Assembly (NCBI RefSeq): GCF_900141905.1
Contig: NZ_FQZF01000002.1
Coordinates: forward strand, 320,528-384,527
Direction of reading: 5' to 3'
DNA: 64,000 nt
Source: Muricoccus roseus
GTDB lineage: Bacteria; Pseudomonadota; Alphaproteobacteria; Acetobacterales; Acetobacteraceae
Shown here piece after piece: positions 1-8,106 of this stretch. Both the position numbers and the translations under genes were made by a program. Below the pieces are notes generated by a model that was not told where the DNA came from, made no database searches, and saw only the letters and a program-made list of their open reading frames with translations. Position 1 is the stretch's first letter; each line of letters opens with the position of its first letter.

Positions 1-22
1 CCTCAAACCCGGCCAACGAGCC

Positions 23-1024
23 TCAGGCCGCGGCGCGCCGGGTCAGGGCCAGTTCCCGGCCGAGGAAGGTGGCGATGGCCCCGGGGCCGGAGCGGTCCGT
101 GCCGGCCAGCCCCGCCGCCGCCTCGGCATCCGGGTTGTAGTTAGTGTTGGTGTTCACGTCGTAGGTGAAGACCTTCCCCTCCGGCGTGCGGATGAACTCG
201 ATGCCAGCCACCTCCACGCCATTGGCGGCCAGGAAGGCTTCCAGCCGCTCGCGCTGGTTTGCCTCGATGCCGTCGGGGAGCACGCGGAAGCGGGGCTTCG
301 CGGCCGCCGGAGCTTCGCCGACGGGGCAGAAGGCATCGCCCACGGCGGCGGAGGGGGCGGGCACCTCGCAAACATCGGCGGGGCAGAGCTCGAAGCCCGA
401 GGAGGTGTCCACCTCCACGGCGTAGAGGAAGCGGCCGCCGATGAATTCGGCGCGGGTGATGAAGGGGCGGGCGGCGCGGATGTAGTCCTGCAGAAGCCAC
501 AGCCCGTCGGCGGGCAGCTCGTCGTCCGGCACCTCGGCCAGGAAGCCGGCCAGCGCGTCGGGATCCGCGAAGAGGCGCACGCCGAGGCCCTTGCCGCCGC
601 GGTTGGGCTTCAGGATCAGCGGGCCGTTGCCGTAGCGCTTGCGCGCGGCCTCCACCACGTCACCGGCTTCGCCACGCACGACCACGGTGCCCGGCACCTC
701 GATGCCGGCGGCCTCCAGGGCTGCGTATTGCCGGGCCTTGCTGATCTCCAGGTCCAGCGCGCGCGGGCCGTTCACCACGCGGCGGCCGAAGCGCTCGAGC
801 CAGGCGAGCACCGCGGCCGTCAGCTCCGCCGAATAGCGATGGCCGCGCGTGTGCGAGGAGGCGGACATGCGGTTGTAGAACACGCCCTCCGGCGGGGGCT
901 GTGAGAGGTCGAAACTGCCGGCGGAGAGGTTCCACTCGGCCCAGGGCAGGCCGCGCTGGTCGAAGGCGCGCGCCAGGGGCGGCAGCCATTCCGGGTTCTC
1001 GTGGATGACGTGGATCTTGGACAT
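23..1024 (-). CDS. ATP-grasp domain ligase (RimK/glutathione synthetase-like)
   Basis: A 333-residue soluble protein with an ATP-grasp fold. The glycine-rich ATP loop LILKPNRGGKGLG is at about residues 136-148, and the C-terminal metal-binding segment YDVNTNTNYN is at about 288-297. Enzymes of this group join a carboxylate to an amine or thiol through an acyl-phosphate; the substrate cannot be read from the sequence. I start at the ATG giving MSKIHVIHENPEW, where family-like sequence begins. The reading frame stays open further upstream but that part is low-complexity and runs into the next gene. It lies 88 bp downstream of a same-strand substrate-binding protein gene and may be cotranscribed with it. 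Superfamily assignment is good; specific function unknown. Confidence 0.8.
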   Translation of the reverse strand: MSKIHVIHENPEWLPPLARAFDQRGLPWAEWNLSAGSFDLSQPPPEGVFYNRMSASSHTRGHRYSAELTAAVLAWLERFGRRVVNGPRALDLEISKARQYAALEAAGIEVPGTVVVRGEAGDVVEAARKRYGNGPLILKPNRGGKGLGVRLFADPDALAGFLAEVPDDELPADGLWLLQDYIRAARPFITRAEFIGGRFLYAVEVDTSSGFELCPADVCEVPAPSAAVGDAFCPVGEAPAAAKPRFRVLPDGIEANQRERLEAFLAANGVEVAGIEFIRTPEGKVFTYDVNTNTNYNPDAEAAAGLAGTDRSGPGAIATFLGRELALTRRAAA

Positions 1025-1112
1025 GGCGGGCGCCTCCGGTCGCGGCAGCGATGTGGGAGGGGAGTTAGCCCGATCAAGATGCGTACGAAAGTAGATTTCA
1101 CGACATGGTGCG

Positions 1113-2693
1113 TTAAATCCGCCGGATCCCCGTGAAGGTCGGCAACCCGGCCTGGAGGTCCCGCAGGTTCGACTGGTGGGCGGTGACCCGGAAATACTGG
1201 CCCAGGGGCAGGTAGGGCAGGTCCTGCCAGAAGCGCGCCTGGATGCGCTCGGCCACGGCCTTCTGGGCGGCGGTGTCCGGTGCCGCCATCCATTCCCGGC
1301 GTAGCCCTTCCAGTTCCGGGCTGTCCGGCCAGCCGAACCAGGCGCGCGGGCCGTTCGCCCGGAGGCCGAGATGCGCCACCGGGTCCAGCAACCCCGCGGC
1401 GCTGAGGCCGGAGATGAAGACGCTCCAGCCGCCCTTCTCCACCGGCTCGCGCGAGTTGCGGCGCTGAACGACGCTGCCCCAGTCGGCCGCATAGGCCTCG
1501 GCGTTCATCCCGGCGCGGGTGAACATGTCCACCGCCACCTCGCTCATCGCCTTCAGGATGGGGAAGTCGTTGGGCTGGAGAACGACGACCTTCTCGCCCC
1601 GGTAGCTGGCAGCGGCGAGGTCCCGGCGCACCTTGTCCATGTCGCGCGGGCCGCGCAGGGCTTCCAGCCCCACCTCGCTCGCCATGGGCGAGCCGGAGAG
1701 GAAGACGCCGACGCCGTCCCGCCACAAGGCGCGATCCTCACCGAAGGCGGCGGTCATGAAGGCGGACTGGTCCAGTACCCCGAGCATCGCGCGGCGGATG
1801 GCCGGGTTGTTGAAGGGCGGCTGCAGGTGGTTGAAGCGGAGGATGCTGATGCTGCTGTCATCCGTGACCTGAACGGTGATGCCCCGGCTGCGCCGCATGA
1901 GCGGGATCAGGTCGTTGGGCGGGTACTCCACCCAATCCACCTCGCCCTGCTGGAGCGCGGCCACGGCCGTCGCGGCATCCGGGAGGATGTGCCACTCCAC
2001 CCTGTCGAAATGGGCGATCTTCGGGCCGGCGGTGCGGCTGGCGGTGCCGCCCTGGCGCGGCCGGTAGTCGTCGAAGCGGGCATAGGCGACACGGGCTCCG
2101 GAGACGCGCTCATTCGCCAGGAAGCGGAACGGGCCGCTGCCGATCACCTCGGGCACGGGGCGCGCGGGGTCGAGGCTCGCCAGGCGCTCCGGCATGATGG
2201 CGGGCATGGCGGCCGTCACCTTGCCCAGGGCGCGGGGCAGCAGGGGGAAGGGCTGCTTCAGGCGGAAGCGGAGCGTGCGGTCGGTGGGGGCGGACAACTC
2301 GTCGGTGGCGGCCATCAGCTCGGCGCCGAAGGCGTCGCGCGCGGCCCAGCGGCGCAGGCTGGCCACGGCATCCCGGCCGCGCACAGGCTCGCCATCATGG
2401 AAGCGGAGGCCCTCGCGCAGGGTGAGCGTCCATTCGCGCCCATCGGCCTCGGTGACATGTCCTTCCACCATCTGCGGCTGGACGTGGTAGTCGGCATCCA
2501 GCCCGTAGAGCGTGTCGTAGACCATGAAGCCATGCGCCAGGGTGACCGTGGCGGTGGTGACGACAGGATCGGTCACGGCGAGATCGGCCTGCGGCACGAA
2601 GCGTAGGACGCGCGCGGCCTGGGCGCCGGCGAGGCGCGGGGCGGCGAGGGGTGCGGCGAGGCCGGCGGCGAGGAACTGGCGGCGGCTGGGCAT
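1113..2693 (-). CDS. ABC transporter substrate-binding protein, family 5 (peptide/nickel type)
   Basis: A 526-residue periplasmic binding protein of the DppA/OppA type. The N-terminus SRRQFLAAG followed by a hydrophobic stretch and AGAQA is a twin-arginine-like signal peptide. The body has the usual family-5 features, including the DGREWTLTLREGLRFHDGEP segment near residues 80-105. Such proteins capture peptides or related solutes for an ABC permease, but no permease or ATPase gene is adjacent, so it is an orphan here. It is divergent from a D-aminoacylase gene across a 132-bp gap, suggesting a link to N-acyl-D-amino acid or D-peptide scavenging. The ligand is inferred only. Confidence 0.88.
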   Translation of the reverse strand: MPSRRQFLAAGLAAPLAAPRLAGAQAARVLRFVPQADLAVTDPVVTTATVTLAHGFMVYDTLYGLDADYHVQPQMVEGHVTEADGREWTLTLREGLRFHDGEPVRGRDAVASLRRWAARDAFGAELMAATDELSAPTDRTLRFRLKQPFPLLPRALGKVTAAMPAIMPERLASLDPARPVPEVIGSGPFRFLANERVSGARVAYARFDDYRPRQGGTASRTAGPKIAHFDRVEWHILPDAATAVAALQQGEVDWVEYPPNDLIPLMRRSRGITVQVTDDSSISILRFNHLQPPFNNPAIRRAMLGVLDQSAFMTAAFGEDRALWRDGVGVFLSGSPMASEVGLEALRGPRDMDKVRRDLAAASYRGEKVVVLQPNDFPILKAMSEVAVDMFTRAGMNAEAYAADWGSVVQRRNSREPVEKGGWSVFISGLSAAGLLDPVAHLGLRANGPRAWFGWPDSPELEGLRREWMAAPDTAAQKAVAERIQARFWQDLPYLPLGQYFRVTAHQSNLRDLQAGLPTFTGIRRI

Positions 2694-2825
2694 CGGTGCG
2701 GCTCCTCGTCGGCGAAGGAGCGTCCGGCGCGGCTTGGCTCCCTGTCAACGATTCCCATGCGTCACGGTCTTGGCGCGGCGGGAGGGGCGGCGCATCCTCC
2801 CCGCATCCGTCCGGGGAAGGCATCC

Positions 2826-4280
2826 ATGGCCCTGCGCTGCGACCTCATCATTCGCGAAGCCACGCTGATCGACGGAACCGGCGCGCCGCGCCGCCGCGGC
2901 GATATCGGCGTCACGGGAGATCGCATCGTCGCGCTCGGCGACCTCTCCGCCGCCAGCGCGGACCGGGAGGTGATGGCGGGCGGCCGGGTGGTCGCGCCCG
3001 GCTTCATCGACGCGCACACGCATGACGACCAGGTCGTGCTCTGCGGGCCTGCCTGCATGCTCTGCAAGACGAGCCAGGGCGTGACGACGGTCGTGACGGG
3101 CAATTGTGGCATCAGCCTGGCCCCGGTGCCGATGAAGGAGCGGCCGCCCGCGCCGCTGGATGGCGTCTGCGCGCCGGAATGGTGGATCTTCGACAGCTTC
3201 GCCGCCTATGCGGAGCGGCTGCGCGACACGCCCTCCTCCGTGAACACGCTGGCGCTGATCGGGCACATGTCCCTGCGCGTCGGCGCCATGGGGCGCGACA
3301 CGGACCGGCCAGCCAGCGATGGCGAGGCCGAGCGGATGCGCAAGCAGCTCGCCCAGGCCCTGGCCGAGGGCGCGGCCGGCTTCTCCACCGGCCTGTTCTA
3401 CCCGCCCAGCAAGCATGCGCCGACCGATGAGGTGATCGCCGTGGCGGAGGCGCTGCGCGGCACGGGCGGCCTCTATGTCACGCATATGAGGAACGAGGCG
3501 GAAGGCGTGCTCGATTCCATCGAGGAGACGCTGCGAATCGGTGAGGCGGTGGGCGCGCCCGTGGTGATCAGCCACCACAAATGCGCGCAGCCCGAGAACC
3601 ACGGCCGCTCGGTGGAGACGCTGCCGCTGATCGCGCGCCATGCGGAGCGCTATCCCGTCGCCTTCGACGTCTATCCCTACACCGCCTCCTCCACCTCCCT
3701 CGCCGCGCGCAAGCCGCGGCCGGACGTGCCGGTGCAGATCACCACCTCCGTCCCGCATCCGGAGATGGCCGGGCGGATGCTCTCGGACATCGCGGCGGGA
3801 TGGGGATGCACGCTGGAGGAGGCGGCGCAGCGGCTGATGCCTGGCGGCGGCGTGTTCCACAACATGGCGGAAGAGGATGTGCGCCGGATCATGGCGCATC
3901 CCCTTTCCATGATCGGCAGTGATGGCGGACCGCTGGCGAAGCAGCCGCATCCGCGCCTCTGGGGCACCTTCCCGCGGGTGCTGGGCCAGTACAGCCGCGA
4001 ACTCGGCCTGTTCAGCCTGGAGACGGCCGTGCACAAGATGACCGGGCGCACGGCGGCGGTGTTCGGCATCCCCGATCGCGGTGTGCTGCGCGAAGGTGCC
4101 TTCGCCGATCTCGTGATGTTTGATCCGGACACGGTGCGGGACCGCGCCACCTTTTCCGAGCCCCGGCAGTTGGCGGATGGGATCGTCGAGACCTGGGTGA
4201 ACGGGCAGTCCGTCTATACCCACGCCGGCGGCGCGAGCGACACGCCGGCCGGGCGGCTGCTGCGGCGCGAGGCCGACTGA
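2826..4280 (+). CDS. N-acyl-D-amino-acid deacylase (D-aminoacylase), amidohydrolase family
   Basis: A 484-residue amidohydrolase, the usual family length. The metal motif HTH is at residues 64-66 (GFIDAHTHDD). The D-aminoacylase signature CKTSQGVTTVVTGNCG at about 80-95 supplies the metal-ligand cysteine typical of this subgroup. VTHMRNE, ISHHKC and IGSDG provide the later histidines and aspartate. It hydrolyses N-acyl-D-amino acids to a D-amino acid and a fatty or acetic acid. The ATG at 2826 is chosen because GGGGAAGG lies just upstream and MALRCDLIIREATLIDGTG is the typical family start; an in-frame start at 2757 adds unconserved residues. It converges on azlD with a 4-bp gap. Confidence 0.92.
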   Translation: MALRCDLIIREATLIDGTGAPRRRGDIGVTGDRIVALGDLSAASADREVMAGGRVVAPGFIDAHTHDDQVVLCGPACMLCKTSQGVTTVVTGNCGISLAPVPMKERPPAPLDGVCAPEWWIFDSFAAYAERLRDTPSSVNTLALIGHMSLRVGAMGRDTDRPASDGEAERMRKQLAQALAEGAAGFSTGLFYPPSKHAPTDEVIAVAEALRGTGGLYVTHMRNEAEGVLDSIEETLRIGEAVGAPVVISHHKCAQPENHGRSVETLPLIARHAERYPVAFDVYPYTASSTSLAARKPRPDVPVQITTSVPHPEMAGRMLSDIAAGWGCTLEEAAQRLMPGGGVFHNMAEEDVRRIMAHPLSMIGSDGGPLAKQPHPRLWGTFPRVLGQYSRELGLFSLETAVHKMTGRTAAVFGIPDRGVLREGAFADLVMFDPDTVRDRATFSEPRQLADGIVETWVNGQSVYTHAGGASDTPAGRLLRREAD

Positions 4281-4284
4281 GCCG

Positions 4285-4590
4285 CTACATCCCGGCCCAG
4301 CGGAGCGCTGCCATGGCGGCGACGCCCACCACGATGGAAAGGCCGAAATTGCCCCATTTCGCATGGGCGGCCGCGCAGGGGATGCTGGCCAGCGCCGCCG
4401 CGAGATCCTGCTTGGACAGGGCGATGGCGACATAGGCGGCGAAGAGCGGCGCGGGCAGGTTGCGCAGCAGCGCGTCGATGAAGGGCGGCGTTTGCACTGC
4501 GCGCAGCACGGCATAGCCGCCGGCCCGGCAGAGATAGGTGACCACGCCCATGGCGATGATCGCCAGCGTCACGTCCCAGCGCATGGTCAT
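4285..4590 (-). CDS. azlD: AzlD family branched-chain amino acid transport protein
   Basis: A 101-residue membrane protein with three to four hydrophobic segments and the AzlD-like N-terminal pattern (VTYLCRAGGYAVL). AzlD pairs with AzlC to export branched-chain amino acids. Its start overlaps the azlC stop by ATGA (4587-4590), so the two are translationally coupled. The length matches the family. Substrate specificity is from family knowledge and has not been shown for this lineage. Confidence 0.88.
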   Translation of the reverse strand: MTMRWDVTLAIIAMGVVTYLCRAGGYAVLRAVQTPPFIDALLRNLPAPLFAAYVAIALSKQDLAAALASIPCAAAHAKWGNFGLSIVVGVAAMAALRWAGM

Positions 4591-5291
4591 GCCCGGGCCT
4601 TTCGCGTTTCCCGCCAGGCGGCGAGGAAGGCCCCGGCGAAGGCGCCGGCCAGAAGCGGCAGCGGCGCCGGCAGGTGAAGCATCTGGGCAGCCATGGCGGT
4701 GGCGGCGGCCAGGATCCAGGGCGGCAGGTCCTGCCCCGGGCTGCGCCAGAGGGCGATGAGGATGGCGACGAAGCTGGCCGTCGCCGCGAAGAAGAGCGGG
4801 TGGTCGGGCGGCAGGGCCACCACGCTGCCCATCACATGCCCCACGGCCGTGGAGATCAGCCAGCCGAACCAGGTGAAAACCCCCAGGCCGAAGAGGAACC
4901 CCGCATCCCGCCCGCCGGCCCGGTTCTCGGCAACCGAAAGGGCGAAGGAATGGTCCACCGTGACGAAGAGGGAGCCCCAGAGGCGCCAGCCCTTCAGATG
5001 GTCGAGCCAGAAGGAGAGGGCGGCGCCGATCGGCACCATGCGGATATTGACCACGAAGGCGGCGAGCGCGACCGCGAGGATATCCGGCGGGTCGGTCCAG
5101 AGTTCGAGGGCGAGGAGCTGGGAGGCGCCGGCGAAGACCAGCGCGCTCATCAGCAGCGTCTCCGCCAGGCTGAGGCCCTTGCCCAGGGAGATCACCCCGA
5201 CCACCGCCCCGAAGGGCGCGATGCCGAGCAGCAGCGGCACGCCCCGGCGCACCCCACGCAGGATACCGGCCGAGGTGAAGACGATCCGCAT
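4587..5291 (-). CDS. azlC: AzlC family ABC-type permease (branched-chain amino acid exporter)
   Basis: A 234-residue integral membrane protein with the AzlC signature near the N-terminus (RGVPLLLGIAPFGAVVGV) and about six hydrophobic helices. It forms the large subunit of the AzlCD exporter with the overlapping downstream gene. The ATG at 5291 follows a G-rich stretch (GGGGGAGG) that abuts the start codon, which is unusually close for a ribosome site. No regulator gene is adjacent. Confidence 0.9.
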   Translation of the reverse strand: MRIVFTSAGILRGVRRGVPLLLGIAPFGAVVGVISLGKGLSLAETLLMSALVFAGASQLLALELWTDPPDILAVALAAFVVNIRMVPIGAALSFWLDHLKGWRLWGSLFVTVDHSFALSVAENRAGGRDAGFLFGLGVFTWFGWLISTAVGHVMGSVVALPPDHPLFFAATASFVAILIALWRSPGQDLPPWILAAATAMAAQMLHLPAPLPLLAGAFAGAFLAAWRETRKARA

Positions 5292-5372
5292 CCTCCCCCT
5301 ATAGGGGGGAAAGGGGAGGGGATGCCATGCGCCGCGCCCCCGCCTGCCATGCCCTTGCCGTGATGCGGCGGC

Positions 5373-6032
5373 TCAGCCGCGCCGGGATTCGATGATCCGG
5401 GCCTCGGCCTCCGCGCGGTCGAGATCGAGCGCCGCCTCGGCCACCTCCCGCGGGAAGCCGGCGCGGGCGAGGGCGCCCATGGCCTTCATCCGCGCGGCAC
5501 GGACCGCCTCCGCCTCCTCCGGCGGGTCGGGGTCGAAGGGGCCCTGGCGCCGGCGGCGGAGATGGGCGAGGGCGGCGGTCACCTCGTCCGTTCCGGCCTC
5601 CTCCAGCGTTTCGGAGGCCATCTCCCCGCCAACGCCCTTGGCGGCGAGATGGGCGGCGATGGCCCGGCGGGAACGGCCGGCGCGGGAGAGGCGGCGCGCG
5701 CGGGCGGCGGCGAAGGCCGCATCGTCCACCGCACCCGCCGCGACCATGCGCCGGGCGACGCTCACCGCCGCCGCGCGGCCCGCGGCGACGATCGGGGCCA
5801 CGGCTTCCGGCTCCATCCCCTCGCGCTCCGCCCGTTGGGCCCAGCGGGCCACGCGGCGCTGCAGCACGCGGGCCAGCCCGGCCTCGGTCGCGGCGAAGCG
5901 TGCCAGGTGGTTCAGCGCCGCCTCCTGCAGCCGCGCCTCGGTCGGCGCCGGCCCGGCACTGGGTTGGCGGCGCTCGCGCGGGCGCCGGGCGGGTGGGGGG
6001 CGGTCCTCGGCCATCGGGGGGGAATCTGCCAT
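5373..6032 (-). CDS. recX: Regulatory protein RecX
   Basis: RecX binds RecA filaments and limits recombinase activity. The 219-residue product has a proline/arginine-rich N-terminus and then the three-helix repeats typical of RecX, for example ALNHLARFAATEAGLARVLQRR and the RSRRAIAAHLAAKGV segment. Its length and helix-rich alanine/arginine composition fit the alphaproteobacterial family. I start at MADSPPMAEDR because the 34 residues further upstream are low-complexity; MAEDR at 6014 is an alternative, and neither has a clear ribosome site. recA is not adjacent. It is divergent from the PRC-barrel gene across 94 bp. Confidence 0.82.
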   Translation of the reverse strand: MADSPPMAEDRPPPARRPRERRQPSAGPAPTEARLQEAALNHLARFAATEAGLARVLQRRVARWAQRAEREGMEPEAVAPIVAAGRAAAVSVARRMVAAGAVDDAAFAAARARRLSRAGRSRRAIAAHLAAKGVGGEMASETLEEAGTDEVTAALAHLRRRRQGPFDPDPPEEAEAVRAARMKAMGALARAGFPREVAEAALDLDRAEAEARIIESRRG

Positions 6033-6126
6033 GTCCGGCCCCGGCGGGGGAGGGGCAGGGCGCAACCGGCTTCGGGCGGCGGGCGTTCCACCGGCCACAG
6101 GCAGACAAGCCGCAAGGAGGCGCCGC

Positions 6127-7278
6127 ATGACCACCCGAACCTACAAGTCGACCCTGATGGGTCTGACCGCCGCGGCCGCGCTGCTGGCCGTGCCCGCCCT
6201 TGCCCAGACCCAGGCCCAGCCCCAGACGCAGGCTCAAACGCGGGACGGCACGCCGGGCAACCCGCCTTCGACCGCCACCCAGCGCGCCGCCGACCAGGCC
6301 ACCGGCAACCGGACCGCGCCCGATGGCACCCCCGGCAACCCGCCCGGCACCGCGCTGGGCCGCGCCGTGGACCGTGCCGGGGACAATGCCGCCGGCGCCA
6401 ACCAGCGCGCCGGGGACCCGCTGAACACCCAGAACCGGCCGGACGGTACGCCGGGCAACCCGCCCGGCACGGCGCTGGGCCGCGCGGCCGATCGCACCGC
6501 GGACGGCGCCGCCGATGCCAACCGCCGTGCCGGCGATCCGCTGAACACGCAGGACCGCCCGGATGGCGCCGCCGGCAACCCGCCCGGCACGGCGGTGACG
6601 CGCGGCCTGGACCGCGCGCTCGGCACCAACATGTCCGGCGCCTTCCCGCAGAACGAGCAGCCCGCGACGGATGGCACCCGTGCCACCGTCACGGGGCGGG
6701 ATGCGGCCGCGACGGATAGCGGCCGCAGCAACGAACCGGCGGCGGCCAATGCCAACCCCGGCGCGATGGGCACCACCGGCTCGCAGCCGCGGGCGAGCGG
6801 CGCGCAGGGCCAGGCCGGCATGCCCGGCCCGGTGAACCGCACGCCGGAGGGTGACCAGGCCCGGGCCGGTACGGCGAACGTGCCGCTGCAGAACCAGGCG
6901 GCGGGCAATGCGCCGGCCAACCCCTCCGGCCCGAATGGCGCGAACCGTCCGGCTTCGGCCACGGCTGCGAACTCCGCCGCCACCGCGCCCGCCGCCCAGA
7001 CGGACCGCGTGAGCCGCATCATCGGCTCCAACGTCTATAACGAGCGGAACGAGTCGATCGGCTCGGTGGACGACGTGATCCTCCCCTCCGGCGGCTCCTC
7101 GCCGATGGCGATCGTCTCGGTGGGCGGTTTCCTCGGGATCGGCGCCAAGCTCGTCGCCGTGCCGATGTCGGAGCTGCGCTGGTCGGCCGCCGACAACCGC
7201 TGGACCATCACCGGCGCGACCCGGGAGAGCCTGACCTCGCTGCCGGCCTATTCCTACGACGCGGCGCGCCGCGGCTAG
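6127..7278 (+). CDS. Exported PRC-barrel protein with PDGTPGNPPGTA repeats
   Basis: A 383-residue protein with a clear signal peptide (MTTRTYKSTLMGLTAAAALLA, cleavage after PALAQ). About residues 40-180 hold four imperfect copies of a repeat centred on PDGTPGNPPGTA, the later two preceded by GDPLNTQ. A long alanine/asparagine/glycine-rich linker follows. The last 95 residues, from DRVSRIIGSNVYNERNESIG, form a PRC-barrel domain, a small beta-barrel found in photosynthetic reaction-centre H subunits, RimM and many stress proteins. AAGGAGG precedes the ATG at good spacing. The neighbouring lipoprotein carries the same repeat, so the two probably act in one envelope compartment. Function unknown. 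Confidence 0.85.
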   Translation: MTTRTYKSTLMGLTAAAALLAVPALAQTQAQPQTQAQTRDGTPGNPPSTATQRAADQATGNRTAPDGTPGNPPGTALGRAVDRAGDNAAGANQRAGDPLNTQNRPDGTPGNPPGTALGRAADRTADGAADANRRAGDPLNTQDRPDGAAGNPPGTAVTRGLDRALGTNMSGAFPQNEQPATDGTRATVTGRDAAATDSGRSNEPAAANANPGAMGTTGSQPRASGAQGQAGMPGPVNRTPEGDQARAGTANVPLQNQAAGNAPANPSGPNGANRPASATAANSAATAPAAQTDRVSRIIGSNVYNERNESIGSVDDVILPSGGSSPMAIVSVGGFLGIGAKLVAVPMSELRWSAADNRWTITGATRESLTSLPAYSYDAARRG

Positions 7279-7305
7279 GCTGCCGGCTTCAGACGGCGCG
7301 TGATC

Positions 7306-7334
7306 GGCCCGGGTGCGGAAGCATCCGGGCCTTT
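7306..7334 (+). terminator. Hairpin terminator after the PRC-barrel gene
   Basis: GGCCCGGGTGC pairs with GCATCCGGGCC (one G-T pair) around a GGAA loop and is followed by TTT. It lies 28 bp past the stop codon, so it is a reasonable intrinsic terminator despite the short T tract. Confidence 0.65.
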
Positions 7335-7515
7335 CGCGTTCATGCGCAAACCGTCCGGGACCGTCTCGCGGCCGTTTCAGGAATGCGCCATGCGGATGTC
7401 ACACGAAAGAAAGATGCCGCAGGACAGCAAGGAACCCACGGCGTGATGCCGCGTTGCCCCGGCAGGTCCCGCAGGCCATGCGGAACCAGAACAACCCGAC
7501 CGGAGAGAGCTCCTG

Positions 7516-7890
7516 ATGCTGTCCACCACCTTCCGTGCCGCGGCACTGCTCCTGAGCCTCGGCGGCCTCGCCGCCTGCGCGCAGGATCCGCTGAACACCT
7601 CGGGCCGCCCCGATGGCGCGCCGGGCAACCCGCCGGGCACGGCCGTGTCCCGCACCAATGACCGCGTCGGCGATCCGCTGAACACTCAGAACCGCCCCGA
7701 TGGCACGCCGGGTAACCCGCCGGGCACCGCCGTCTCCCGCGCCAACGAGCGCGTCGGCGACCCGCTGAACACCGCCGACCGTCCGGACTGCACCCCGGGC
7801 AACCCGCCGGGCACCGCCGTTTCCCGCGCCACCGGCACCACGGACCCGAGCGACTGCGCCCCGCAGCGCCGCAGCCGCAGCCGCCGCTGA
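7516..7890 (+). CDS. Small repeat-rich lipoprotein sharing the PDGTPGNPPGTA motif
   Basis: A 124-residue protein with a lipoprotein signal peptide ending in the lipobox LAAC (Cys21). The mature part is essentially three tandem copies of a 27-residue unit, DPLNT-x-x-RPDGTPGNPPGTAVSR plus four variable residues, then a short arginine-rich tail. The third copy changes Gly to Cys (RPDCTPGN), and a second Cys follows in the tail, so a disulfide is possible. GGAGAG precedes the ATG. The repeat is nearly identical to that in the upstream PRC-barrel protein, which suggests shared ancestry and perhaps a shared partner. No enzymatic domain is visible. Confidence 0.82.
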   Translation: MLSTTFRAAALLLSLGGLAACAQDPLNTSGRPDGAPGNPPGTAVSRTNDRVGDPLNTQNRPDGTPGNPPGTAVSRANERVGDPLNTADRPDCTPGNPPGTAVSRATGTTDPSDCAPQRRSRSRR

Positions 7891-7910
7891 TCCGGCAACC
7901 GGAACCGGAT

Positions 7911-7936
7911 GGGGCGCCGCAGCGATGCGGCGCCCC
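7911..7936. terminator. Perfect 11-bp hairpin with a GNRA-type loop after the lipoprotein gene
   Basis: GGGGCGCCGCA pairs perfectly with TGCGGCGCCCC around a GCGA tetraloop, 20 bp past the lipoprotein stop. There is no T tract, so it may act as an mRNA-stabilising 3' structure or a weak terminator. Confidence 0.5.
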
Positions 7937-8106
7937 TGGTGATTCCAGCGGGGTCGTTTCAGCGGGGCATTTTCGGCGGGTGTGCCCTGCATTGCGGACG
8001 CGCCGCATCCTTTGACCCGGCGCGCCCTTTCCGTCATCTTCGCCGGCTTCCCGCCCGGCGCTGCGATACCCGCCCCGCCCGCGGGGCAACCGGAGGGCCA
8101 CGCCGC

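Noticed and set aside
23-1492. 489-codon version of the ATP-grasp gene
   Set aside because: The first 154 codons overlap the neighbouring binding-protein gene and lack family-like sequence; MSKIHVIHENPEW is the natural start.
2745-4514. Minus-strand open frame of 589 codons opposite the D-aminoacylase
   Set aside because: It is low-complexity and antisense to a clear enzyme and to the azlD region.
6240-6640. CRISPR-like repeats near 6.3-6.6 kb and 7.6-7.8 kb
   Set aside because: The repeats are in-frame protein repeats (PDGTPGNPPGTA), not palindromic repeats with spacers; no cas genes are present.
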